64,000 nucleotides of DNA from Pseudomonas sp. CROZ-RG-20F-R04-15. Its GTDB lineage: Bacteria > Pseudomonadota > Gammaproteobacteria > Pseudomonadales > Pseudomonadaceae. This document shows positions 26,146-34,728 of this stretch, one piece after another. The stretch is from NCBI RefSeq assembly GCF_022662375.1, contig NZ_JAKNQL010000003.1, positions 62,001 to 126,000 of the forward strand. The letters run 5' to 3'. Each line of letters opens with the position of its first letter. Positions within the stretch are counted from its first letter, which is position 1. A program made the position numbers and the translations under genes. The notes beneath the pieces were generated by a model. The model was not told where the DNA came from, ran no database searches, and saw nothing but the letters and a program-made list of their open reading frames with translations.

Positions 26146-27540
26146 ATGTCTAGAGCAAATAAACCTGCTACTGAACAACCATATAAAGTTCATCATCCGG
26201 AGATGTTAACGCCGCTGATCGACCCGGTTATTTCCACGTTTATCAACAAGTTCCCGAGCACACTTGCGGACTTGGTAGAACAATATGGTTCGCCATTGAA
26301 TGTGGTCTGGCCCCATGCCTTTGAAATGAACACGCAAGCCTTGCTGACGGTACTGAAGCAGTACAACGTAGCGCATGCGCTCTTCTACGGCGCCAAGGCC
26401 AACAAGTCGCAGAGCATGCTCGGCGCTGCCGCAAATTCGGCGATCGGCGTCGATGTGTCGAGCATTCACGAGCTGCATGCCGCCCTGCGCGCAGGCGTGT
26501 CGGGCACAAAAATCTGCGCCACAGGACCGGCTAAAACAGCCGTTTTTCATCAGGCATTGATCAGTGCCGGTTCATTGATTTGTGTCGATTCGCTGGAGGA
26601 ATTCGATCACCTGCACGATGCGCTCGCAACACAGGAAGCGCCCACGAAAGCCAGAGTTTTACTGCGTTACAGGCCGAAAAGCAGCCAGAAAAGCCGATTC
26701 GGAATGGGCGCGGAAGATCTGCTCGATTGCCTGCAACGGCTGACCAGGCAACCTGAGTGTTTTCACCTGGAAGGTTTCCATTTCCACCTCGGCGGCTATG
26801 GATTCGAATCTCGTGCGCAAGCCTTTCGTGAGGTCACCGGATTCATCGAGGCTGCCAGGGAAATGGGCCTGAATCCGCAGATGATCGACATCGGTGGCGG
26901 CTTGCCAATTCGTTATGTCGAACCGCAGGCCTATGCTCGATTCCTGCAAAACGACAATAACCCCAGCCACTATTACAACCACAAAGTTCCAGCCTCTTAT
27001 TACCCTTACGGCAGTGAATTGACCGCGACACAATGGCTGACGTTATTACTCGAAGCCGAGCATTCTCACGGATTGTCTATTGCCAATTACTTGAAGACCC
27101 AGCAAATAACACTGGCACTCGAGCCCGGCCGAAGTCTGGTTAACCAAGCAGCCATTTCAATATTTCGCGTCACGCGCAGCAAACAGTTGGCCGACAACAA
27201 AACCGTCATCTTCGTGGAGGGCAGCAGTTTCAGCGCCTGCGAAACCTGGTTTGCCTCGGAATACCTGATAGATCCGATACTTGTCAGCAGCACACACCAG
27301 CCACACCCTCCGATTCAAGCTTATATCGCCGGCCATAGTTGCCTGGACGATGACGTCATCACCCATCGCCTTATCAACTTTGCGACGGCACCGCACGCCG
27401 GTGACTTATTGATTTACATCAATACCGCCGGCTATCAGATGGATTTGCTGGAAAACGAGTTTCATCGCCATCCCCTGCCCCGGCGGTTGACGGCGACCTG
27501 TTGTACGGAAGGTAACTATGCGTTTTCACCTGACTACTAA
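26146..27540 (+). CDS. PLP-dependent decarboxylase, alanine-racemase fold (SbnH-type)
   Basis: Fold-type III decarboxylase of 464 residues, as in LysA, ornithine decarboxylase and the siderophore enzymes SbnH/AcsE/PvsE. The PLP lysine is K84 in FYGAKANKS; the phosphate loop is IDIGGGLPIRY near 249, EPGRS lies near 325, and the catalytic Cys of GHSCLDDD is C399. In staphyloferrin-type pathways this enzyme decarboxylates a diaminopropionate unit to an ethylenediamine unit. It opens the biosynthetic operon behind AGGGGT. Base composition is more AT-rich than the following genes, which hints at a separate origin. Confidence 0.85.
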   Translation: MSRANKPATEQPYKVHHPEMLTPLIDPVISTFINKFPSTLADLVEQYGSPLNVVWPHAFEMNTQALLTVLKQYNVAHALFYGAKANKSQSMLGAAANSAIGVDVSSIHELHAALRAGVSGTKICATGPAKTAVFHQALISAGSLICVDSLEEFDHLHDALATQEAPTKARVLLRYRPKSSQKSRFGMGAEDLLDCLQRLTRQPECFHLEGFHFHLGGYGFESRAQAFREVTGFIEAAREMGLNPQMIDIGGGLPIRYVEPQAYARFLQNDNNPSHYYNHKVPASYYPYGSELTATQWLTLLLEAEHSHGLSIANYLKTQQITLALEPGRSLVNQAAISIFRVTRSKQLADNKTVIFVEGSSFSACETWFASEYLIDPILVSSTHQPHPPIQAYIAGHSCLDDDVITHRLINFATAPHAGDLLIYINTAGYQMDLLENEFHRHPLPRRLTATCCTEGNYAFSPDY

Positions 27541-27554
27541 AGGGAACAATTGCA

Positions 27555-28598
27555 ATGATCTTGACTAAAGTTTCTGACCTTATTGGCAATACGCCAATGT
27601 TGGGTATTGATATTCCGGATACTGATGCCCGTTTGTTGTTGAAGATTGAAAAGAACAACCCCGGCGGCAGTATCAAAGATCGCATGGCGCGCAACATGGT
27701 GCTGGCGGCGCTCAAGTCCGGTCGATTGAAACCCGGTGGCGTGGTGGTCGAGTCATCGTCGGGCAATACCGGGATTGGTCTGGCCATGGCAGCCGTCGAG
27801 TTCGGTCTGCATTTCATCGCCGTGGTCGATCACCACGCCGCGCAAGACAAGATCGCCGTGATGAAAGCCCTCGGTGCCGACATTCGTTTCGTCAAAGGCA
27901 CCTATCGCGAAGATGAAGTGGCAGTGGTCGAGCGCCAACAGATGGCCGCCGAACTGGCGAGCGAGATTCCCGGCGCGGTGTTCATGAACCAGTCCGACAA
28001 CGCCGCCAATGCCGGCGGCTACAGTGATTTCGTCCGCGAAACCATCGTGCAGGCTGAAGGCGTGGTCGGCGCTTACGTCGGTTGTGTCGGCACTGGCGGT
28101 TCGATGACCGGCATCGCTCGCGGCTTGAAAGTGCACAACCCGGACACCGTCACCGTCGCGGTGGAACCAGCCGGTTCGATTGTCTTCGGTCACCCTGGCT
28201 ATCCGTATTACCAATCCGGCACCGGCACGCCGGCCGGCGACACCGTGGGTCTGGTGCTCGACTACAGCTGCATCGATCTGGGCGTGCAAGTCAGCGACTC
28301 GCAGGCGTTCGAAACCGCCCGCTACATCGCGCGAAACTTTGCCTTGCTGGTCGGCGGCTCGACTGGCGGTGCGATTTTCAAGGCGCTGGAGCTGATCCAC
28401 AAAGGCGTGCTGACCGGCAACGTCGTGGTGCCGATCGCCGACGGCGGCGAGAAATACCTGCACACCGTGTTCGACGACAACTGGCTGCAAGAGCGCGACC
28501 TGATCGACCCGAGCATCGCCCCGCAACTGGATGCCTGGCTGGGCAAGACCCAATGGCTGGACGCCGTTTCCGCGCCGCTGCAACTGAGCGTCGCATGA
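27555..28598 (+). CDS. sbnA: SbnA-like O-phosphoserine-dependent synthase (2,3-diaminopropionate pathway)
   Basis: Cysteine-synthase-fold PLP enzyme of 347 residues. K41 in NPGGSIKDRMARN binds PLP; the substrate loop is VVESSSGNTGIGLA and the phosphate loop GCVGTGGSMTG. The ESSSGN form (rather than EPTSGNTG of CysK) and the genomic context fit SbnA, which joins O-phosphoserine with glutamate to give N-(1-amino-1-carboxyl-2-ethyl)-glutamate. It starts 14 bases after the decarboxylase stop. The ParB/SerK-like gene would provide O-phosphoserine. Plain cysteine synthase is unlikely in this setting. Confidence 0.8.
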   Translation: MILTKVSDLIGNTPMLGIDIPDTDARLLLKIEKNNPGGSIKDRMARNMVLAALKSGRLKPGGVVVESSSGNTGIGLAMAAVEFGLHFIAVVDHHAAQDKIAVMKALGADIRFVKGTYREDEVAVVERQQMAAELASEIPGAVFMNQSDNAANAGGYSDFVRETIVQAEGVVGAYVGCVGTGGSMTGIARGLKVHNPDTVTVAVEPAGSIVFGHPGYPYYQSGTGTPAGDTVGLVLDYSCIDLGVQVSDSQAFETARYIARNFALLVGGSTGGAIFKALELIHKGVLTGNVVVPIADGGEKYLHTVFDDNWLQERDLIDPSIAPQLDAWLGKTQWLDAVSAPLQLSVA

Positions 28599-28626
28599 CC
28601 CACTTCTCACACAGGAACGCCTCTCG

Positions 28627-29787
28627 ATGAATCTGTTGAAAGTCGCCATCTGTGGTGGCGGCAGGACCGGCCATCTCAATGCCATCCTGTTCAAGCAACT
28701 GCCCGATGTTCAGGTTTCGCTGCACACCCACAATCAGGAGGTCATCGAACAGCACGCCCGCCAAACGCCGATGCAGGCCTTGTTGCCGGACGGCTCGACG
28801 CTGAGCGCCCGACTGGATCGAGTGACCAGCGATGCCAGGGCTGCGGTGGAAGATGCTGACATCGTCATCATCACCGTGCCGGCCCATGCCCGCTCGCAAA
28901 CCCTGAAGGACATCGCACCGCATCTGACCACCAGCAAACCGGTATTCATCGGCGCCATTCCCGGCTTCTGCGGTTTCGACTGGCTGGCCGAAGCAACCCT
29001 GCCCGACCGGCCGAATGTGGTGATCTGGGGCATGAAGGATGTCCCGCACACAGCGTTCGAATTGACCCCGGGACGTTCGATCAAAATGGGCGGCGGCAAG
29101 AGCCAGTTGTATGTCGCGACCCATGCCCGAGAGCCGCAAACCGCGCGCCGCCAATTGGAGAAAACACTCACGCGGCTGTACGGCCCGTGCGTGACGATGC
29201 TTGACCACTTTCTGGAGATCACCCTGACGCCGGGCAACCCGATCATGCACAGCTCGGTGATCTACGGCCTCATCGGCCCTTACGGCCAATGGCATCGCAA
29301 GATCTTCCCGCAACGCATGTGCTGGTGGACCGAGTGCCCGGAACTCGGCGCGTATTTCCTAGAACGCATGGATCAGGAAAGCCAGCAACTGTGCGCGGTG
29401 ATCAGCCAGCGTCTGGGCATCGACCTGTCTTCGGTGAAATCCCTGAAACAGGAAATCGTCGAGGCCTACGGCGAGCAGATCCGCGACCAGAGCAGCATGC
29501 TCTCGATCCTGCGTACCAATCAGGCCTACAACGACATCCTCGCACCGATGGTGCCGGCCGCGGACAACCGCGCCGGTTACGTGATCGAGCGCGAGAGTCG
29601 CGCCTTCAACGAAGACGTCGCCTACGGCCTGGTGCTGCTGGTGGAAATGGCCAAGCGTTTTGACCTCAAGGTGCCTTACATCGAGGAAGTCCTGCAGTGG
29701 AGCGTGGCCTACATGGATGGCCTGCGCGGCTCGGCACTCGACTATTTCCCGCGCCAATGGCCACACACGACAAGCGCCGCCGCTTGA
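28627..29787 (+). CDS. Octopine/nopaline dehydrogenase-family oxidoreductase
   Basis: NAD(P)-dependent enzyme of 386 residues with two domains. The N-terminal Rossmann loop is VAICGGGRTGHLNA (residues 6-19), and the C-terminal opine-dehydrogenase domain holds the expected Asn/His region GNPIMHSSVIYG with H208. Such enzymes reductively join an amino acid and an alpha-keto acid, or oxidise the product. It occupies the place that SbnB (ornithine-cyclodeaminase fold) takes in staphyloferrin B loci, so it may release diaminopropionate from the SbnA product, or build an opine-type arm on the siderophore. It is not a nicotianamine-type opine system: no CntL-like gene is present. Confidence 0.75.
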   Translation: MNLLKVAICGGGRTGHLNAILFKQLPDVQVSLHTHNQEVIEQHARQTPMQALLPDGSTLSARLDRVTSDARAAVEDADIVIITVPAHARSQTLKDIAPHLTTSKPVFIGAIPGFCGFDWLAEATLPDRPNVVIWGMKDVPHTAFELTPGRSIKMGGGKSQLYVATHAREPQTARRQLEKTLTRLYGPCVTMLDHFLEITLTPGNPIMHSSVIYGLIGPYGQWHRKIFPQRMCWWTECPELGAYFLERMDQESQQLCAVISQRLGIDLSSVKSLKQEIVEAYGEQIRDQSSMLSILRTNQAYNDILAPMVPAADNRAGYVIERESRAFNEDVAYGLVLLVEMAKRFDLKVPYIEEVLQWSVAYMDGLRGSALDYFPRQWPHTTSAAA

Positions 29788-29823
29788 TCCCTCTATTCAA
29801 TTTTCGACGAGCAGACCGCTGAT

Positions 29824-31674
29824 ATGGATGACTTCAAGACACTGATCGCCTACTCCCGCAAAAACGCCATGCGCCGTCTGGTGCGTTGCCTGTTTGCGGA
29901 AAACATCCTCGACCGTTCGGCCCTGAGCTTTTCCGTCGAGGGCCACGAGGCGACTTACCCGCTCAAGGGCGGTCGCGCCCATCTGGCCTTTTCCGCCATC
30001 GCCAAAGGCCCGGCCGATACCGTGGTCAACGACGGTGACGTGGTGTTGGTGACCGATGAAGGCGTACGCCAGGTCATCACCAGCCACCAGGACATGCTTG
30101 ATGTGCTGCGCGACAGCTTCGACTTCGCGCCGACCGACGACGGTATCGCGGGGCTCAAATCCGACATGGAAAACAGCCTGACCAACGACGCCCACGCCCG
30201 CCAGCATCGTCAGCAATGGAACGCCCGACTGGAGCAAGCGGCCAAGGATCATGGGCTGAGCAGCTTCACCGACTATCTGCGCCAGCACGCCAAAACCAAG
30301 GATGCCGCCATTCTGCTCGACCAGTGGGGTTCGCTGGAAGGTCATCCTTATTACCCGACGTGGAAGGCGCGCCCGGGCCTCACCGATGAGGAAGTCGAGC
30401 AGCTGTCACCGGAGTTCAACGCACAAGTGCCGCTGCGCATCGCCGCGTTGCGTGCCGACAACGCGAAAAGCGAAAGCATGCCGCACGTGGTTGATTACCG
30501 CGCCTGGTTCGCTGAAAACTTCCCGACGCAATGGACGCAATGGAAAGCCTCGCTCAACAGCAAGGGGCTGGACGAAAACCAGTGGTTGCCCTTGCCGATC
30601 CACAGCTGGCATTTACAAGCCTACGTGCTGGAAACCTTCGCGCAGGAAATCGCCGATGGCATTCTGATCACCGACGGTCCAGACCTGCCAACCCTGCCGA
30701 CCATGTCGTATCGCACGATGATGCCGGTGCTGGATGAAAGCGCGCCGCTGATCAAACTGCCCATCGCCGTGTGGATGACCAGCGAACTGCGCAGCCTGCA
30801 AGCCAAGTCGATTCACATGGGGCCGCGCATCAGCACGGTGATCAGCCAGATTTTGCAGGCGGAAAACGGCTTCGATCAACGCCTGGAAATCTTCCCGGAA
30901 GAAATCGGTGTGCGCTACAAAAACGCCGTCACTCAGGACGATCATCCGGGCCGGCATCTGTCTGTGGTCTATCGCACCAGTGCTCCAGCGTTCGAACGCG
31001 AGGATGATTGCCTGCCGATTACCGTCGCATCGCTGTTCACCCGTTTGCCGGGCAGTGGTCGTCCGCTGCTCACTGATCTGATCGAGCGCGACGGCGTGCG
31101 CGCCAATGCTGCGCAGGTCGAGAACTGGTTCCGCGAGTACGCGAAAGTGGTCACCCATCCGGTGGTGGCGATCTACTTGATGTACGGCATCGGCCTTGAG
31201 GCGCACCAGCAAAACACCATGGTGCTGTTCTCCCCGGACGGCAAAGCACGTAGTCTGCTGATCCGCGATTTCGGCGATGGCCGCACTTACGCGCCGTTGC
31301 TGGAAGGCCGTGGATTCAGCCTGCAACCGCACGTACAGCCGGGCATTCTGCCGACGGTGTTCTCCGGTGATATCGAGCCGGTGCGCATGTTTGTGCTGGA
31401 CGCGGCGTTCCTGACGCACCTGCATGAGATCGCCCTGTGGCTGACCAAAGAGTACGGCTTCAATAACACACGGTTGTGGCAGATTCTGCGCGAGGAAACC
31501 GACCTTGCCTTCGAGGCCGTGCGTGATCGTGTCGCGCCTGATGTCTGGGAAGTCGAACACAAAGCGTTCGTCGAAGACCCATGGCCGACTCGTTCGTTGC
31601 TGCGCATGCACATGATGCAGTACAGCAACTATCGTTTGCAGCACACCCTGACCAACCCGCTCGCTAGCGTTTAA
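29824..31674 (+). CDS. NIS siderophore synthetase (IucA/IucC family)
   Basis: ATP-dependent condensing enzyme of 616 residues, the normal NIS length. Family motifs: GHPYYPTWKAR at residues 173-183, LPIHSWH near 260, KLPIAVWMTSELRSL near 316 with the nucleotide-binding MGPRIS after it, GIGLEAHQQNT around H461 and the following RDFGDGRTY. It activates a carboxylate (probably citrate) and couples it to an amine or hydroxyl. It is the only NIS synthetase in the locus, where staphyloferrin B and achromobactin need three. The motif GHPxHP has Tyr in place of the second His. Confidence 0.88.
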   Translation: MDDFKTLIAYSRKNAMRRLVRCLFAENILDRSALSFSVEGHEATYPLKGGRAHLAFSAIAKGPADTVVNDGDVVLVTDEGVRQVITSHQDMLDVLRDSFDFAPTDDGIAGLKSDMENSLTNDAHARQHRQQWNARLEQAAKDHGLSSFTDYLRQHAKTKDAAILLDQWGSLEGHPYYPTWKARPGLTDEEVEQLSPEFNAQVPLRIAALRADNAKSESMPHVVDYRAWFAENFPTQWTQWKASLNSKGLDENQWLPLPIHSWHLQAYVLETFAQEIADGILITDGPDLPTLPTMSYRTMMPVLDESAPLIKLPIAVWMTSELRSLQAKSIHMGPRISTVISQILQAENGFDQRLEIFPEEIGVRYKNAVTQDDHPGRHLSVVYRTSAPAFEREDDCLPITVASLFTRLPGSGRPLLTDLIERDGVRANAAQVENWFREYAKVVTHPVVAIYLMYGIGLEAHQQNTMVLFSPDGKARSLLIRDFGDGRTYAPLLEGRGFSLQPHVQPGILPTVFSGDIEPVRMFVLDAAFLTHLHEIALWLTKEYGFNNTRLWQILREETDLAFEAVRDRVAPDVWEVEHKAFVEDPWPTRSLLRMHMMQYSNYRLQHTLTNPLASV

Positions 31675-31687
31675 CCGAGGCTGACTC

Positions 31688-32929
31688 ATGTCCCATGCAG
31701 GTGCCATCCAGGGTTCGAGAGTAAGAATCCTGATTTATCTTCTATTTGCGATCCAGTTGGTGTCGATGGGCGCGATGGAAATGAGCGGGCCGTTCTGGCC
31801 TGTCCACCTGCGTGGGCTGACCGCCTCCGAGTCGGTTTTCAGCTTCGCCAGCATCGCCGTGTACGTCGGGCCGATGCTGGGCATTATTCTCACCAGTGCC
31901 TTCTGGGGCCGCATCGGCGATCGCTACGGCCACAAGTTGATGATGATCCGCGCGCTCGCCGGTTTGGCGTTGACCCAACTGGGGCTGGCCCTCTTCAGTG
32001 ATATCTGGGTCATTCTGATCCTGCGTTTTCTGCAAGGCGCGTTTGCCGGCTATATCGCGCCGGCACAGGCTTATGGCGTCAGTATTGAAGCGCCGTCGCG
32101 ACGGGCACGGCTGTTTGCCATTCTGCAAATCTCGACCAATGTCGGCTCGCTGCTGGGTGCGGTGGTCGGCGGTCTGATCCTCGATTACGCGACGTTCTTC
32201 TGGATCAACATCATCGCCTCGGCGCTGTGTGCGGTGTGTACCGTGATCGCCGCCGTGACCTTGCCGGACGTGCCGCCGGTGAAGAAAGCCGTGGTCGTCG
32301 ACAAGGCTGCGCCGGTTCGTTCCGGCAGTCTCTGGCAAGGCTCGCCATTGCTCTCGCTGCTCGGTGTGATGGGCATTCTGTTGCTGGCGCGAATGCTGCC
32401 GCAGACTTCGTTTTCGCTGTATGTCAGCTCGGTGTTCGAGGTCAGCAATTCGGTGGTCGGCCTCTGCTACGGCTTACTGGCCCTGGGCTTCATTCTGTCG
32501 GCCACGGCGTGGTCGCGCTATTTCGAACACCGTGGTCAGCAGGACACCCTGCAACGCATGACTTACGTGGTCATCGGCTGCATCGTCCTGACCGCTGTGG
32601 CGGGCGTGACTCACAACCCGGTGGTGTTTGTTATTGCCTACTTCATTTGGGGCGTGCTGCTGGGTGCAACCACACCGGTGCTGATGGCGCTGATCTCGAA
32701 AACCGCTGACAGCTCACAGCAAGGCCATGTGCTGGGCATCGCTCAGGGCACTGCGCAATTCGCTTCGATTGCGGGGATTTCTGCCGGTGGTCTGCTCAGT
32801 CAGGTCTACGGCTTGCAGTACACCTATCTGTTTGTTTGCCTCGCTTACGTCGTCGCACTGATCCCGATTGTCGCCCTGCGCTACTGGCCGGCGGCGATGC
32901 AGCCGAGCCCTGCCCCGGACGGGGAATGA
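31688..32929 (+). CDS. MFS transporter, probable siderophore exporter
   Basis: Inner-membrane protein of 413 residues with about twelve hydrophobic segments, starting behind GAGG. The MFS loop GRIGDRYGHKLMM is between TM2 and TM3, and RFLQGAFAGYIAPAQAYG marks TM4-5. Placement 13 bases after the NIS gene matches SbnD, PvsC and similar exporters that move the finished carboxylate siderophore to the periplasm. Confidence 0.8.
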   Translation: MSHAGAIQGSRVRILIYLLFAIQLVSMGAMEMSGPFWPVHLRGLTASESVFSFASIAVYVGPMLGIILTSAFWGRIGDRYGHKLMMIRALAGLALTQLGLALFSDIWVILILRFLQGAFAGYIAPAQAYGVSIEAPSRRARLFAILQISTNVGSLLGAVVGGLILDYATFFWINIIASALCAVCTVIAAVTLPDVPPVKKAVVVDKAAPVRSGSLWQGSPLLSLLGVMGILLLARMLPQTSFSLYVSSVFEVSNSVVGLCYGLLALGFILSATAWSRYFEHRGQQDTLQRMTYVVIGCIVLTAVAGVTHNPVVFVIAYFIWGVLLGATTPVLMALISKTADSSQQGHVLGIAQGTAQFASIAGISAGGLLSQVYGLQYTYLFVCLAYVVALIPIVALRYWPAAMQPSPAPDGE

Positions 32930-32942
32930 AAGGAGTCTGCTT

Positions 32943-34127
32943 TTGAACATTGAACAACTGCGCGCCGACACTCCTGCCGTCGCGCAACTGATCCACTTCA
33001 ACAATGCCGGCGCGGCGCTGATGCCCGCGCCGGTGATCGAAACGATGACCCGACATATTCAGCTTGAAGCGAGTCTGGGCGGCTACGAAGCGGCCGGGCA
33101 GCAGTCGGCCGAAGTGGAAAACGTTTACGCCGCTATCGGCCGTTTGCTCAACGCTCGACCCGATGAAATCGCGATCATCGAAAACGCGACCCGTGCCTGG
33201 GACATGGCGTTCTATTCGTTACCGCTGCAACCCGGCGATGTGCTGCTGACGTCGACCACCGAGTACGCCGGCAACTACATTCCTTATCTGCAAATGAAGC
33301 AGCGCCGGGGGATCGAGATTCGGGTCATCCCCAACGATGAGCACGGCCAGGTTTCACTGCCGGCCTTAAAGGACATGCTCGACGACGATCGCGTTGCGCT
33401 GATTTCCCTGCCGGTGATCGCCACCAATGGCGGCCCGGTGCAACCCATCGAGCAGATCGGTGCCCTCGCCCGCGCGGCCGGCGTGCTGTTTCTGCTCGAC
33501 GCTTGCCAGGGTGTCGGGCAGATGCCGATCGATGTGCAGAAAATCGGCTGCCACATGCTCGCCGCCACCAGCCGCAAATACCTGCGCGGGCCACGGGGGA
33601 TGGGATTTTTGTATGTCGAAAAGTCTCTGTGCCAGAATCTGGAACCGGCGTTTCTCGACCTGCATGCGGCGTCTTTACAGAACGCCGAGATATTCAAGAT
33701 CCGCACCGATGCACGACGTTTCGAGAACTGGGAATGCAACGTCGCCGCCAAACTCGGTCTCGGTGCGGCAGTGGAATACGCGCTGGCGCAAGGCATCGAA
33801 CCGATGTGGCTGCGGATTCAGCAACTGGCTGATTACCTGCGCCGACAACTGGCAGATATTGCTGGTATCACGCCGCGAGACCTCGGGGTGCAGAAGTCCG
33901 GCATCGTCACGTTTACGCATCGCGACAGCAGCGCCGCACACATTCAGCAATGGCTGGCCGGCCAGAAAAAGCGCATCAACGTTAGCACATCGACCTTCCG
34001 CTCAACCCTGCTCGACATGCAACACAGAGACTTGCTGGAGGTCAGCCGTGCCTCGTTGCACGCCTACAACACCGAGGTGGAAATCGACACGCTGATCGCC
34101 GCGCTGCACCGTCTGCCGCGAGCCTGA
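32943..34127 (+). CDS. Class V aminotransferase-fold PLP enzyme
   Basis: Fold-type I enzyme of 394 residues from TTG 32943, which follows AGGAG at seven bases; no in-frame ATG gives the conserved start NIEQLRADTPAV. Family features are FNNAGAALMP, ENATRAWDMAF, LLDACQGVGQMPIDV and the PLP lysine K212 in ATSRKYLRGPRG. Closest general resemblance is to NifS/EgtE/isopenicillin-epimerase-like proteins. It is the last gene of the biosynthetic operon. It has no counterpart in the staphyloferrin B or achromobactin gene sets as I know them; the substrate is unknown. Confidence 0.75.
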   Translation: MNIEQLRADTPAVAQLIHFNNAGAALMPAPVIETMTRHIQLEASLGGYEAAGQQSAEVENVYAAIGRLLNARPDEIAIIENATRAWDMAFYSLPLQPGDVLLTSTTEYAGNYIPYLQMKQRRGIEIRVIPNDEHGQVSLPALKDMLDDDRVALISLPVIATNGGPVQPIEQIGALARAAGVLFLLDACQGVGQMPIDVQKIGCHMLAATSRKYLRGPRGMGFLYVEKSLCQNLEPAFLDLHAASLQNAEIFKIRTDARRFENWECNVAAKLGLGAAVEYALAQGIEPMWLRIQQLADYLRRQLADIAGITPRDLGVQKSGIVTFTHRDSSAAHIQQWLAGQKKRINVSTSTFRSTLLDMQHRDLLEVSRASLHAYNTEVEIDTLIAALHRLPRA

Positions 34128-34174
34128 ACTGGACACCAATCGGCGCTTGCGTCACACAGGCTTTGTAAACTAGC

Positions 34175-34193
34175 ATTGGGAATACTTCTCAAT
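34175..34193 (+). promoter_or_regulatory. Fur box upstream of the ECF sigma gene
   Basis: ATTGGGAA-TAC-TTCTCAAT is a 19-base dyad with one mismatch pair, in the form seen before fecI-like genes of pseudomonads. It ends 19 bases before the sigma start codon. Ferric-Fur would hold the sigma/anti-sigma pair off when iron is sufficient. Confidence 0.65.
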
Positions 34194-34212
34194 TGCATGA
34201 AAATCTGCAGCC

Positions 34213-34728
34213 ATGAGCGAAACCCTTCCCGCGAATAATGCCAATCACCTGCGCGCGATCGAAGCCCTGTACAGCGGCCATCACGGCTGGCTGTACGCAA
34301 CGCTGAGAAAAAAACTGGGTAACGCCATGGATGCGGCGGATCTGGCGCAGGACACTTTCACGCGCATCCTCGCCTCGAAAGTCACCGTCATTGAACAGCC
34401 CCGCGCCTATCTGAGCTGCGTGGCCAAGGGCATTCTGGTCAACTGGTATCAGCGCAAGGCGCTGGAGCGCGCCTATCTCGAAGCCCTCGCCCATGTGCCG
34501 GCGCTGGAAGTACCTTCGCCCGAATTGCGTTTCATGGTGCTGGAGACCCTGCACGAAATCGACGCGATGCTCGATGCCCTGCCGCCGCTGGTCAAACGTG
34601 CCTTTCTGCTGTCGCAAATCAGCGGTTTGAAATACGACGACATTGCCGAACAGCTGGGTGTGTCGCTGATCACCGTCAAACGCTACATGAAGCAAGCCTT
34701 CGTGCAGTGTCTGTTGCTGGTGGAGTGA
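34213..34728 (+). CDS. ECF sigma factor, FecI type
   Basis: Sigma-70 family factor of 171 residues. Region 2 is YATLRKKLGNAMDAADLAQDTFTRIL (residues about 28-53) and region 4 the helix-turn-helix LPPLVKRAFLLSQISGLKYDDIAEQLGVSLITVKRYM. It is followed with no gap by the FecR-type anti-sigma gene and then by an STN-containing receptor, the standard iron-starvation signalling trio. Predicted targets are the two receptor promoters that share the element at 24150-24180 and 35728-35758. Confidence 0.92.
   Translation: MSETLPANNANHLRAIEALYSGHHGWLYATLRKKLGNAMDAADLAQDTFTRILASKVTVIEQPRAYLSCVAKGILVNWYQRKALERAYLEALAHVPALEVPSPELRFMVLETLHEIDAMLDALPPLVKRAFLLSQISGLKYDDIAEQLGVSLITVKRYMKQAFVQCLLLVE

Noticed and set aside
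27555..28598. Housekeeping cysteine synthase (CysK)
   Set aside because: Substrate loop has ESSSGN instead of the CysK form and the gene is embedded in a siderophore operon; SbnA-like is the better reading.
28627..29787. Pseudopaline/staphylopine-type opine metallophore locus
   Set aside because: No nicotianamine-synthase-like (CntL) or CntK-like gene is present, while NIS and SbnA-type genes are.
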